Position numbers and translations under genes: made by a program. The notes under the pieces were generated by a model that searched no databases, was not told the origin of the DNA, and saw only the letters and a program-made list of their open reading frames with translations. Of a stretch of DNA of 64,000 nucleotides, positions 12,466 to 21,098 are shown piece after piece (position 1 is the first letter of the stretch; every line of letters starts with the position of its first letter). This DNA is from Alphaproteobacteria bacterium (lineage in GTDB: Bacteria > Pseudomonadota > Alphaproteobacteria > Acetobacterales > Acetobacteraceae), in the NCBI GenBank assembly GCA_020850755.1, contig JADZEB010000009.1:1-64000 (forward strand), in the 5' to 3' direction.

Positions 12466-12790
12466 GGACGGCGCTCGGGCCTTTGGAAACGGTTGCTAAG
12501 CCGCCTGGGCCAAACCCGCAAGGGCGGGCGGGGACCGGGTGCGGCAGACGGACCACACCCTGCATTGCAGCGAGCGGGCCAGATGGGGCCGAAAAACTAA
12601 AGCTATTTCGTGCGGTTGGCAAAAACATCTTTGTGAATGCGCAAACCTGGGACGGACTGTGGCAGAGATGCAGCGCTTCGCCGCCCGACGCTTCGCCGCG
12701 GCTCTGCCGCCCCTGCCAAGCCCTCGGAAAGGCTTTCTTTTGCCATGATATCAAGATATCTTTATAAATGTGATAAGCAAGGATGACGCG
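12466..12790. other. mlaA-metF divergent intergenic region
   Basis: This 325-nt region separates divergent mlaA and metF. It holds a small CCCGC/GCGGG hairpin near 12530, an AT-richer stretch around 12590-12650, and the AAGATATCTT-core palindrome at 12749-12766 close to metF. I looked for a SAM or SAH riboswitch and found no convincing conserved core. No gene is evident. Confidence 0.55.
12749..12766. promoter_or_regulatory. Palindromic operator upstream of metF, SahR-like
   Basis: TATCAAGATATCTTTATA is an 18-bp palindrome with a perfect AAGATATCTT core and one mismatched pair. It ends 24 nt before the metF ATG. Sites with this core have been reported for SahR, an ArsR-family repressor that responds to S-adenosylhomocysteine and controls methionine-cycle genes including metF in proteobacteria (from memory). 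Position and target gene fit; the regulator itself is not in the window. Confidence 0.55.
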
Positions 12791-13813
12791 ATGCAGACCC
12801 CTTCCGGTACCGCGGCGGAGACCCAGACCTCCGGCCGCTCGGGCTCCCCTCTGGCGCGCTGGCTGACCGGCCCGCGCTTCGCGCGCCTGCCCTCGCGCGA
12901 TGCGGCCCTGCCGCCGCCCCTGCTCTCCTTCGAGTTCTTCCCGCCCAAGAACCAGGCGATGGAGGACGCGCTCTGGGCCGCCATCCGCCGGCTCGAACCC
13001 CTGGCGCCGCGCTTCGTTTCCGTCACCTATGGCGCCGGCGGCTCCACCCGCGAGCGCACCCACGCCACCGTCACGCGCATCCGCGCCGAGACCAGCCTGA
13101 CGCCGGCCGCGCACCTGACCTGCGTTGCCGCCACCCGCGCGGAGGTGGATGGGGTCGCCCGCGCCTACTGGGAGGCGGGCATCCGCCACATCGTCGCCCT
13201 GCGCGGCGACCCGCCAGCGGGCATCGACCCGTCCGGCTATACCCCCCATCCGGGCGGCTATGCCTATGCCGCCGACCTGGTCGCGGGCCTGCGCCGCATC
13301 GGCGATTTCGACATCTCGGTCGCCGCCTATCCCGAGATGCACCCCCAGGCCGCCAGCGCCGCGGCCGATCTCGACAACCTCAAGCGCAAGATCGACGCCG
13401 GGGCCACCCGCGCCATCACCCAGTATTTCTTCGACACCGATACCTCTCTGCGCTTCCTCGACCGCTGCCATGCCGCCGGCATCACGGTGCCGATCGTGCC
13501 GGGCATCCTGCCGGTGACGAACTTCCAGCAGGTGGTGAAGTTCTCGGCCATGTGCGGGGCGAGCGTGCCGGGCTGGATGGCGGAACTGTTCCAGGGCCTC
13601 GAGGATGATCTCGAAACGCGGCGGATGGTGGCGGCAGCGGTGGCGGCCGAGCAGTGCCGGCTGTTGCAGGCCAACGGCATCGACGAGTTCCACTTCTACA
13701 CGCTGAACCGCGCCGACCTCGCCTATGCGATCGCCCATATCCTCGGCGTGCGCCCGGCGCGCAAGGCCGAGGCGGCGGCGCCGCCCCCCGTGGCTAAGTG
13801 CGCGAGCGCGTAA
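12791..13813 (+). CDS. metF: Methylenetetrahydrofolate reductase [NAD(P)H]
   Basis: MetF reduces 5,10-methylene-THF to 5-methyl-THF with an FAD cofactor, supplying the methyl group for methionine synthesis. The 340-residue protein begins with a variable 40-residue segment, then the TIM-barrel starts at LLSFEFFPPKN. Other signatures are FVSVTYGAGGSTRERTH, HLTCVAATR, GIRHIVALRGDPP, AAYPEMHPQA, KIDAGATRAITQYFFD and the C-terminal GIDEFHFYTLNRADL. I chose ATG 12791 because AAGGA (12779-12783) is well spaced; an in-frame GTG at 12770 is the alternative and would overlap the leader. It is convergent with the permease pair downstream. Confidence 0.95.
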   Translation: MQTPSGTAAETQTSGRSGSPLARWLTGPRFARLPSRDAALPPPLLSFEFFPPKNQAMEDALWAAIRRLEPLAPRFVSVTYGAGGSTRERTHATVTRIRAETSLTPAAHLTCVAATRAEVDGVARAYWEAGIRHIVALRGDPPAGIDPSGYTPHPGGYAYAADLVAGLRRIGDFDISVAAYPEMHPQAASAAADLDNLKRKIDAGATRAITQYFFDTDTSLRFLDRCHAAGITVPIVPGILPVTNFQQVVKFSAMCGASVPGWMAELFQGLEDDLETRRMVAAAVAAEQCRLLQANGIDEFHFYTLNRADLAYAIAHILGVRPARKAEAAAPPPVAKCASA

Positions 13814-13822
13814 GGGGCGGCG

Positions 13823-14773
13823 CTACTCGGTCGGCCGCGCCGGGCCGAGCAGCAGCCGGCACACCGGCGCCAGCACCCAGGGGTTCAGGTAGAAGGGGAG
13901 CTGCGCCAGCGCGAAATAGAGGAATATCTCCGGGTCGGCATCGACCGGCAGGGCGGCGATCATCTGCACCATCTGCCGGTTGCCGGAGACGAGCCCGACC
14001 GTCAGCGCCGTGCGCGGCCCGGCCCAGGCGAAGGCGAGCGCGCCGGCCGCGTTCAGGCCGAGATTGGCGATGAAGGCCGTGCCGATCACGCCGAGCACGA
14101 AGGCCGGGCGCGCCAGCAGCGCATGGCCCACGCCATCCATGATGCCGAGCGCGAAGCAGCCGAGCAGCAGCACGATCCCGCCATCAATCTCGCGTCCGCG
14201 CCGGGCCAGCCGCTCGGCGCCGAGCCAGAAGCGCAGCACCACCGCCGCCAGCAAGGGCGAGCCCACCACGAGCCCGAGGCGCAAGGTGAACTCGAGCGCG
14301 CTCATGTTCAGGCGCAGGCCGATCAGCCCGAGTACCATCGGCGGCGCGCTGAAGGGCATCAGCATGGTGGCCAGCACCGCCACCACCAGCGTCAGCGGGC
14401 CGTCGAGGCCGAGGATGCGCGCGAAGGCGGGCGCCGACATCATCGGCGAGACCGCCGACATCAGCACGATCGCCGCACTCACGCCCGGGGCGAGCGGAAG
14501 CTGCGTCGTCACGCGATCGACCAGCACCGGCGAGAGCACCAGCACCCAGAGCGTGATGGTGCCGATCAGCGCCGGGCGGCGGGCATAGCCGACCACGGCG
14601 GCGAAATCGATGCGCAGCAGCACGCAGGTCAGCAGCGCCAGCACCACCGGGGCCAGCGCCGGGCGCAGCAGCGCTGCCACCGGCGGCAGGCAGAGGCCCG
14701 CCAGCAGGCCGAGCGGCAGCATCGTGCTGCCGTGCCTCGCGAGATGGCGCAGGAGAGCGGCGATGGCGCTCAT
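13823..14773 (-). CDS. BASS-like (bile acid:sodium symporter fold) permease, second of a pair
   Basis: The 316-residue polytopic membrane protein has about nine to ten hydrophobic helices. It shows hallmarks of the BASS/SBF-like transporter fold: a hydrophobic repeat with MSAVSPMMSAPAFARILGLD in the first half and SGNRQMVQMIAALP...FALAQLPFYLNP near the C terminus. Its ATG overlaps the TGA of the upstream homologue (ATGA), so the two are translationally coupled and may work together. Substrate is unknown. It is clearly paralogous to its neighbour at 14770-15783. Confidence 0.75.
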   Translation of the reverse strand: MSAIAALLRHLARHGSTMLPLGLLAGLCLPPVAALLRPALAPVVLALLTCVLLRIDFAAVVGYARRPALIGTITLWVLVLSPVLVDRVTTQLPLAPGVSAAIVLMSAVSPMMSAPAFARILGLDGPLTLVVAVLATMLMPFSAPPMVLGLIGLRLNMSALEFTLRLGLVVGSPLLAAVVLRFWLGAERLARRGREIDGGIVLLLGCFALGIMDGVGHALLARPAFVLGVIGTAFIANLGLNAAGALAFAWAGPRTALTVGLVSGNRQMVQMIAALPVDADPEIFLYFALAQLPFYLNPWVLAPVCRLLLGPARPTE

Positions 14774-15783
14774 CGCGGGGCCTTGTCCCCGTGTGCGCCC
14801 TCCTGCTGGCCGCCCCCCTGGAAGCCTCCCGGCACCAGCCAGCGATAGAAGCCGCGCATCAGGAACGGGTTGAGGAATACCGGCAGCTGCGAGAGCGCGA
14901 AGAACATCAGTATGTCGAAGGCGGTGTCTGCGGGCAGCACGGCGATATAGAGCGCCATGTTGCGGTTCGAGGAAACAAGGCCGCAGGTCAGCCCGTTGAC
15001 GCGGCCGAAGGGCAGGCAGATCAGGCTCGTCGCCAGGTTGAGCAGGCCGTTGGCGGCGAAGGCGAGCAGCGCCGCGCCGAGCACATGCCAGGGCCGCACC
15101 AGGAGGGTGGCGGTCACGCCATCCATCACGCCGATGCCGTAGATCGCCACCAGGAACACCATGCCGCCATCGAAGGCGCGGCCCCACAGGTGCAGCCGCG
15201 CCGGGCCCATGACGCGGCGGATGCCAAGGGCCAGCAGCAGCGGCACGCCGATGACGAAGGCCAGCCGCGCCGACAGGGCGGCGAGCGTCAGCGGCAGCGT
15301 GATGCCGAGCAGGCCGAGGGCGAGCGGCGGGGCGGTGAAGGGCACCAGCAGGGTGGAGAGCACGCTGCCCACCAGCGCCAGATGCGCGTCGAGCCCGACC
15401 AGGCGGGCGAAGGCGGGCGCCGAGGTGATCGCCGCGCCGGTGGCCATCAGCACCACCCCGGCGCCGAGATCCCCGCCGATGCCGAGCGCCAGCATCGCGC
15501 CATGGGTGATCAGCGGGCAGCCCACCAGCACCATCGCCACCAGGGCGGCCACCAGCACCGGGCGGCGCAGATGCGCCCACACGGCGGTGAAGTCGACCCG
15601 CAGCATGACCAGGAGCATCAGCCCGAACACGGTCGTGCCGATGGCCGGGCGCATCAGGGTGGCCAGAGGCGGGACGACAAGGCCGCCCGAGATGCCCAGG
15701 GCCAGGACGCGGGTGCCGTGGACAGCGCAGAATTCAAGAAAGGCGCGGAGCAGGGGCAGGGGCGGGGGCACGGGCGGGGGCAC
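14770..15783 (-). CDS. BASS-like permease, first of a pair
   Basis: This 337-residue membrane protein is homologous to the gene it overlaps. It has matching motifs in the same order: MATGAAITSAPAFARLVGLD, the FTAPPLALGLLGI helix and SSNRNMALYIAVLP...FALSQLPVFLNPFLM. A Pro-rich N terminus precedes the first helix, and the C-terminal tail is a soluble Gly/Gln-rich stretch. Two adjacent, coupled half-similar permeases suggest a heterodimer or two specificities after gene duplication (inference). The shared Asn-Arg-x-Met motif and the spacing fit the cation:substrate symporter superfamily. Confidence 0.75.
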   Translation of the reverse strand: MPPPVPPPLPLLRAFLEFCAVHGTRVLALGISGGLVVPPLATLMRPAIGTTVFGLMLLVMLRVDFTAVWAHLRRPVLVAALVAMVLVGCPLITHGAMLALGIGGDLGAGVVLMATGAAITSAPAFARLVGLDAHLALVGSVLSTLLVPFTAPPLALGLLGITLPLTLAALSARLAFVIGVPLLLALGIRRVMGPARLHLWGRAFDGGMVFLVAIYGIGVMDGVTATLLVRPWHVLGAALLAFAANGLLNLATSLICLPFGRVNGLTCGLVSSNRNMALYIAVLPADTAFDILMFFALSQLPVFLNPFLMRGFYRWLVPGGFQGGGQQEGAHGDKAPR

Positions 15784-15860
15784 GGCCGGGCACCCTGCGC
15801 CAGCCCAGGGCGCGAATCAACCCTTCAAGAAAGCGCCCGGGGCAGCTACATAGCTTAGCC

Positions 15861-16385
15861 ATGAACACCAAACCCGCCTCCCGCTTCGTCATCGCCGCGC
15901 CGGCGCTCGCGCTCGCGCTCCTTGCCTTCGTGCCGTCCGGGCCGGCCCCGGCGGCCGGTTCCTCGGCGCCGGGCCCCGGCGTCGATTGGCGCCGCTGCCT
16001 GCTCGACAGGCGCGAACTGCCGAATGCCGACCTGTCGCGCGCCATCCTGCGCGATGCGAGCTTCCAGCGCGGCAACCTGTCGGGCGCCAAGCTGATCGAG
16101 CTGGAGGCGCCCGATGCCCGCTTCGGTTCGACCAACATGCAGGGCGCCGACCTGACGCGCGCCAACCTGCGCGACGCCGACCTGACGCGCACGGATCTGC
16201 GCCGAGCCATCCTGCGCGAGGCCGATCTGCGCCGCGCGCGCATGTTCCGCACCGATCTTCGCGGTGCCGACCTTTCCGGCGCGAACCTCGATGGTGCCGA
16301 TCTCAACGGCACTTTGCTGGGCGGGGCGCGCTGGCTCGACGGGACGCGCATCTGCGCCGACAATTCGGTGGGCTCGTGCCAATAG
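15861..16385 (+). CDS. Secreted pentapeptide-repeat protein
   Basis: The 174-residue product has an N-terminal signal peptide (about 32 residues, ending near APAAG). It is followed by roughly twenty consecutive pentapeptide units of the A(D/N)LxR type from residue 53 to 156, for example ADLTRANLRDADLTRTDLRR. These fold into a right-handed quadrilateral beta-helix. A short tail with a Cys pair (RICADN...GSCQ) could form a disulfide in the periplasm. Pentapeptide proteins have many roles, and nothing here identifies a target. It stands alone, upstream of uvrD on the same strand. Confidence 0.85.
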   Translation: MNTKPASRFVIAAPALALALLAFVPSGPAPAAGSSAPGPGVDWRRCLLDRRELPNADLSRAILRDASFQRGNLSGAKLIELEAPDARFGSTNMQGADLTRANLRDADLTRTDLRRAILREADLRRARMFRTDLRGADLSGANLDGADLNGTLLGGARWLDGTRICADNSVGSCQ

Positions 16386-16478
16386 GCACCCGCGCGGGGC
16401 GATGAGCGCGCCCCGCCACCTGCCCGCGCCGCCAGCGCCACCGCCCCGTTCCGCGCGCCCCCACGGCGCGCCGCACGC

Positions 16479-18767
16479 ATGAGCACGCACGCAACGCCGC
16501 ACGAGCCGGAGCCGCCGGACGCGGATGGCCCCGCGCCGGCTGGTCCTGTGCCGGCCGCCGATCCGCCCTATCTCGCCCGCCTCAATCCGGAGCAGCGCCG
16601 CGCCGTCACCACCACCGAAGGCCCGCTTCTGGTGCTGGCCGGCGCCGGCACCGGCAAGACCCGCGTGCTCACTGCGCGCTTCGCCCACATCCTGCTGTCG
16701 GGCCGCGCCTACCCCTCGCAGGTGCTGGCCGTCACCTTCACCAACAAGGCCGCGCGCGAGATGAAGGAGCGCATCGGCGCGATGCTCGGCCGCCCGGTGG
16801 AGGGGCTCTGGCTCGGCACCTTCCATGCCCTTTGCGCGCGCATGCTGCGCCGCCATGCCGAGCGCGTCGGGCTCAAGCCCAGCTTCACCATCCTCGACGA
16901 TGACGACCAGATGCGCCTGCTCAAGCAGGTGATGGAGGCAGACAGGATCGACCAGAAGCGCTGGCCGGCGCAGGGGCTGATGGCGGTGATCCAGCGCTGG
17001 AAGGACCGCGCGCTCACGCCTGCCGCCGTCACCGCCGCCGAGGACAGCGAGTTCGCGGGCGGTGCCGCGCGCCGCCTCTATGCCGCCTACCAGCAGCGCC
17101 TGCTGGCGGTGAACGCGGTCGATTTCGGTGATCTCCTGCTGCACATGGTCACGCTGCTGCGCGAGGCGCCGGACGTGCTCGAACAGTATCACCGCAGCTT
17201 CCGCTACATCCTGGTGGACGAATACCAGGACACCAACCTGGTGCAATATCAGTGGCTGCGCCTGCTGGCGCAGGGGCACCGCAACATCTGCTGCGTCGGC
17301 GATGACGACCAGAGCATCTATTCCTGGCGCGGCGCCGAGATCGAGAACATCCTGCGCTTCGAGCACGACTTCCCCGGCGCCGCCATCGTGCGGCTGGAGC
17401 GCAACTACCGCTCGACCGCGCCGATCCTGGCCGCGGCCTCGGGGCTGATCGCGCAGAATGCCGGCCGGCTCGGCAAGACCTTGCGCGCCGCCGCCCCGGG
17501 CGCCGAGACGGGCGAGAAGGTCGCCATCTGCGGGGTGTGGGATTCCGACGAGGAGGCGCGGCTGGTGGGCGAGCGCATCGAGGCCCTGCGCGCCGAAGGC
17601 CACGCCCTGTCCGAGATCGCCGTGCTGGTGCGCGCCGGCTTCCAGACCCGCGCCTTCGAGGACCGCTTCATCACCCTCGGCCTGCCCTATCGCGTCGTCG
17701 GCGGGCAGAAATTCTACGAGCGCCAGGAGATCCGCGACGCGCTCGCCTATATGCGCCTTGTCCACCAGCCGGCCGACGATCTCGCCTTCGAGCGCATCAT
17801 CAATGTGCCGCGCCGCGGCGTGGGCGAGGGCGCCTTGCGCCAGATCCACGAGGCGGCGCGCGCGCGTACCCTGCCGCTCCTTCCCGCCGCCGAGGCGCTG
17901 CTGTCCGAAGGCGCGTTCCGCACCGCGCGCCTGCGCGAGGCGCTCGGCCAGTTCTTCCGCGACCTCGGCCGCTGGCGCCAGGGGCTGGAGAAGGATGGCC
18001 ATGTCGCCACCGTCGCGGTGATGCTGGACGAGAGCGGCTATACCGCGATGTGGCAGGCCGACAAGTCGCCCGAGGCGCCGGGGCGGCTGGAGAATCTGCG
18101 CGAGTTGCTGCGCGCCATCGCCGAGTTCGAGACGCTGGGCGGCTTCCTCGAACATGTCGCGCTGGTGATGGAGAACGACCAGAGCGCCGAGGGCGACCGC
18201 GCCAGCCTGATGACGCTGCACGCGGCCAAGGGCCTCGAATTCGACACCGTGTTCCTGCCCGGCTGGGAGGAGGGGCTGTTCCCCCACCAGCGCGCGCTCG
18301 ACGAGAGCGGCAACAAGGGGTTGGAGGAGGAGCGGCGGCTGGCCTATGTCGGGCTGACGCGCGCGCGCAAGCGGGCGATCGTGTGCTGGGCGGCGAACCG
18401 GCGCATCTATGCCAACTGGCAGGCCAACATCCCCTCGCGCTTCATCGACGAGCTGCCGGGCGAATGGGTGCAGCGGATCGGCGCGCCCGGCCTGCAACGC
18501 CCGGGCCTCGGCGGGGAGCGCTTCGCCGTGCCTGCCTTCGGCCAGGGCGCGGGCTTCGCGCGGCTCGGCGGGCGGGTGATCGAGGCCGAAGCCTGGGAGA
18601 CGCCGGCCCGCCCGGCCCCGGCGGCGCGCTTCGCCGTGGGCCAGCGCATCTTCCACCAGAAGTTCGGCTATGGCCGCATCACCGCGATCGAGGGCGAGAA
18701 GCTCGACATCGCCTTCGAGAAGGCGGGCCAGAAGAAGGTCATCGACCGCTTCGTGGAGCCGGCCTGA
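16479..18767 (+). CDS. uvrD: ATP-dependent DNA helicase UvrD/PcrA
   Basis: This superfamily 1A 3'-5' helicase acts in nucleotide-excision and mismatch repair and clears RecA filaments. The 762-residue protein has the motifs in order: LNPEQRRAVT (Q motif), LAGAGTGKTRVLT (Walker A), TFTNKAAREMKER, GTFHALC, DEYQDTN (Walker B), GDDDQSIYSWRGA, LERNYRS, TLHAAKGLEFD and VGLTRARKRA. The C-terminal GQRIFHQKFGYGRI segment is the Tudor-like domain that binds RNA polymerase in PcrA/UvrD. The first 30 residues are a variable Pro/Ala/Asp stretch. prmA begins 3 nt after its stop, so the two are coupled. Confidence 0.94.
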   Translation: MSTHATPHEPEPPDADGPAPAGPVPAADPPYLARLNPEQRRAVTTTEGPLLVLAGAGTGKTRVLTARFAHILLSGRAYPSQVLAVTFTNKAAREMKERIGAMLGRPVEGLWLGTFHALCARMLRRHAERVGLKPSFTILDDDDQMRLLKQVMEADRIDQKRWPAQGLMAVIQRWKDRALTPAAVTAAEDSEFAGGAARRLYAAYQQRLLAVNAVDFGDLLLHMVTLLREAPDVLEQYHRSFRYILVDEYQDTNLVQYQWLRLLAQGHRNICCVGDDDQSIYSWRGAEIENILRFEHDFPGAAIVRLERNYRSTAPILAAASGLIAQNAGRLGKTLRAAAPGAETGEKVAICGVWDSDEEARLVGERIEALRAEGHALSEIAVLVRAGFQTRAFEDRFITLGLPYRVVGGQKFYERQEIRDALAYMRLVHQPADDLAFERIINVPRRGVGEGALRQIHEAARARTLPLLPAAEALLSEGAFRTARLREALGQFFRDLGRWRQGLEKDGHVATVAVMLDESGYTAMWQADKSPEAPGRLENLRELLRAIAEFETLGGFLEHVALVMENDQSAEGDRASLMTLHAAKGLEFDTVFLPGWEEGLFPHQRALDESGNKGLEEERRLAYVGLTRARKRAIVCWAANRRIYANWQANIPSRFIDELPGEWVQRIGAPGLQRPGLGGERFAVPAFGQGAGFARLGGRVIEAEAWETPARPAPAARFAVGQRIFHQKFGYGRITAIEGEKLDIAFEKAGQKKVIDRFVEPA

Positions 18768-18769
18768 GC

Positions 18770-19762
18770 ATGGCGCGCGCGCGCAAGGAAGCGAAGAAGG
18801 GCGCGGCCGCGCGCGCGCCGCGCGCGACGCATGACTTCCTGGCGCTGTCGGTGCGCGTGCCCGGCCATGCCGTGCCGCTGTTCGTCGCCGCCTTCGAACC
18901 GCATGCCGAGGCGGTGGACTATTTCCTGTCGCGCCACGATCCCGCCGGCAACCCGCCCGAGACGGTCGAGGATCTCGATGCCGCTGAATGGCAGGTGGCG
19001 GCCTTGCGGCGCAACGCGCCCCCGCCCGCGCTCGGTCTCGCGCTCGCGGTCGCTGCGGCGGCGAGCGGGATCGCCGAGCCGGCGCTCGTGCAGGCGCGCG
19101 TGCCCGCCGCCGACTGGCTCGAACGCACGCGCCGCGCCTTCCCGCCGCAGCCGATCGGGCGGCGCTTCTGGGTGCAGGGCACGCACGAGCCGGGCGCGCC
19201 GCCGGCGGGACGCATCGCGCTCGCGCTCGATGCCGGGCTCGCCTTCGGCTCGGGCGAGCACGCCACCACGCGCGGCTGCCTGATGGCGTTCGAGCGGCGC
19301 GCGCCGCGCCGCCCGCGCCCGCTGCGTCTGCTCGACATGGGCACCGGCTCGGGCATCCTGGCGCTGGCGGCGGCGAAATGGCTGCGCCGGCGCGTGCTCG
19401 CCTGCGACATCGAGCGCGCCGCGGTCGCCACCACGCGCGAGAACGCCGCCCGCAACGGCGTCGCGCCTCTGGTGCGCGCGGTCGCCGGCAATGGCTGGAT
19501 CACGCCTGCCGTGCGCAAGGCAGCACCCTACGACCTGGTATTCGCCAACATCCTCGCCCGGCCGCTGACGCGCATGGCGCGCGCGCTGGCCACCCGGCTC
19601 GCGCCCGGCGGGGTGGCGATCCTGGCCGGGCTGCTGGCGAGCCAGGACCGCCTCGTGCTGGCCGCGCATCGCCGCCACGGGCTGGTGCTGGCGCAGGCGC
19701 CGGTCACCATCGGCGCTTGGCGCATCCTGGTGGTGCAGAAGCCCGCGCGCGGCGCGCGCTGA
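18770..19762 (+). CDS. prmA: Ribosomal protein L11 methyltransferase-like protein
   Basis: PrmA methylates lysines and the N terminus of ribosomal protein L11 using SAM. The 330-residue protein has an N-terminal recognition domain, with a basic Arg/Lys/Ala-rich first 20 residues that are extra relative to E. coli. A Rossmann methyltransferase domain follows. Motif I is LLDMGTGSGILALAAAKW, preceded by the family-typical AFGSGEHATT, and the later motif FANILARPL replaces the E. coli VANILAGPL. It follows uvrD after 3 nt. The methyltransferase fold is certain; L11 as the exact substrate is inferred from family. Confidence 0.88.
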   Translation: MARARKEAKKGAAARAPRATHDFLALSVRVPGHAVPLFVAAFEPHAEAVDYFLSRHDPAGNPPETVEDLDAAEWQVAALRRNAPPPALGLALAVAAAASGIAEPALVQARVPAADWLERTRRAFPPQPIGRRFWVQGTHEPGAPPAGRIALALDAGLAFGSGEHATTRGCLMAFERRAPRRPRPLRLLDMGTGSGILALAAAKWLRRRVLACDIERAAVATTRENAARNGVAPLVRAVAGNGWITPAVRKAAPYDLVFANILARPLTRMARALATRLAPGGVAILAGLLASQDRLVLAAHRRHGLVLAQAPVTIGAWRILVVQKPARGAR

Positions 19763-19809
19763 TTGATCCCGCGCGCTCCGCGCGCAGCCCGGCCTAGCCG
19801 CTCCGCCGG

Positions 19810-20850
19810 CTACTCCGCCCGGCGCAGCCCCGCCAGCCGCACCGCATCGGCCCACAGCTTCATGTCCTCGGCGGCGGTGCGCGCGAACTCGGCCGGCGTG
19901 CCGCAGACGGGGTCGGTTCCGAACTCGTCTAGCCGCGCGGCGAAGGCGGCGTCCGTGCAGGCCGGGCGCAGCAGCCCGACCAGCCGCTCGATCACCGGCG
20001 CGGGCGTGCCGGCGGGCGCGATCACCCCGTTCCAGGTGACGGTGCGGAAGCCCTCCAGCCCGGCCTCGGCCACCGTCGGCACGTCGGGCAGCTGGCGCGC
20101 CCGCGCCGGCCCGGACACGGCCAGCACGCGGATGCGCCCGCCCGCGATCTGCGGCAGCGATTCCGAGAGGTTGCCGAAATAGGCCGGGATCACCCCGGCG
20201 ATCAGGTCGGTCATCGCCGGGGCGCCGCCGCGGTAGGGCACATGCTCCATGCGCAGGCCGGCGCGGGCGACGAAGAAGGCCATCGACAGGTGGCTGACCG
20301 AGCCTGCCCCGCCCGAAGCGTAGCTGAGCTGGCCCTGGCGCGCCTTCACATGCTCGATGAACTCGCGCACCGAGCGCGCGGGCATCTTCTCGGCGTTCAC
20401 GGCGAGCGCGAACATGTTGCTCGCCATGATCGAGACCCAGGCGAAATCCTTGGCCGGATCGTAGGGCACGCGCTGCATCTCGGGCAGGATCGCCACCTGC
20501 GAGAGCGTGACCATCATCAGCGTATGGCCGTCGGGGCGGGCGCGGGCCAGCGCCTCGGTGGCGATGGCCCCGCCGGCGCCGGTGCGGTTCTCGACCACCA
20601 CCTGCTGGCCGAGCCGTGGGGAGAGCCAGTCGGCGGTGATGCGCGCGATGCCGTCGGTGTTGCCGCCCGGCGCGAAGGGCACCAACAGGCGGATCGGGCG
20701 TTCGGGCCAGGCGGGGGGCTGGGCGGCAGGCTGGGCGGCGGGCTGGGCCTGCGCGGCGGCACCGAGGCCGATCGCGCCGGCCAGGATGGCGGCGGCAAGG
20801 GTGAAGCCGAGGGCGGTCCGTCGCGGACGGCCCGCTGGGTCGAGGGTCAT
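19810..20850 (-). CDS. Tripartite tricarboxylate transporter substrate-binding protein (TctC/Bug family)
   Basis: The 346-residue periplasmic receptor starts at ATG 20850 with GGGAGG 9 nt upstream. It has a signal peptide (about 35 residues, ending AAAQAQ), then a short PAAQPAAQP repeat. Family hallmarks are WPERPIRLLVPFAPGGNTD, VVVENRTGAGG, DGHTLMMVT, an HVPYRGGAPAMTDLIAG motif and DVPTVAEAGLEGF. Such proteins capture carboxylates or similar ligands for TctAB permeases. No tctA or tctB lies nearby, so it is an orphan receptor, as is common in beta- and alphaproteobacteria with expanded Bug families. The ligand is unknown. Confidence 0.9.
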   Translation of the reverse strand: MTLDPAGRPRRTALGFTLAAAILAGAIGLGAAAQAQPAAQPAAQPPAWPERPIRLLVPFAPGGNTDGIARITADWLSPRLGQQVVVENRTGAGGAIATEALARARPDGHTLMMVTLSQVAILPEMQRVPYDPAKDFAWVSIMASNMFALAVNAEKMPARSVREFIEHVKARQGQLSYASGGAGSVSHLSMAFFVARAGLRMEHVPYRGGAPAMTDLIAGVIPAYFGNLSESLPQIAGGRIRVLAVSGPARARQLPDVPTVAEAGLEGFRTVTWNGVIAPAGTPAPVIERLVGLLRPACTDAAFAARLDEFGTDPVCGTPAEFARTAAEDMKLWADAVRLAGLRRAE

Positions 20851-21098
20851 GCCTTTCCTCCCAAGGATGATGGACACCGCGCCGGTTTCTGCCGACCGGC
20901 TGTGGTACGAAGCGTCCCCTGCGGCGATCTAACAACCGTTGCGCGTTTTTTCCAAGATGGGTTCGCGCAAGGGTTTCGCGGTGGCCCCGCCGCCGCGTCC
21001 GTCGCCCTCTGAGCCGGGGCCATCCTGCGCTATCCTTGCCGATACTCCATTCCGCGCGCCGCATCTGCGCGCATGCCTTGGCCCCGAGGAACCGATCC

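Noticed and set aside
12466-12790. SAM or SAH riboswitch upstream of metF
   Set aside because: No conserved riboswitch core or matching stems could be traced, and the palindromic operator explains regulation more simply.
15855-18656. 933-codon open frame antisense to uvrD
   Set aside because: It mirrors the codon bias of uvrD on the opposite strand and shows no domain.
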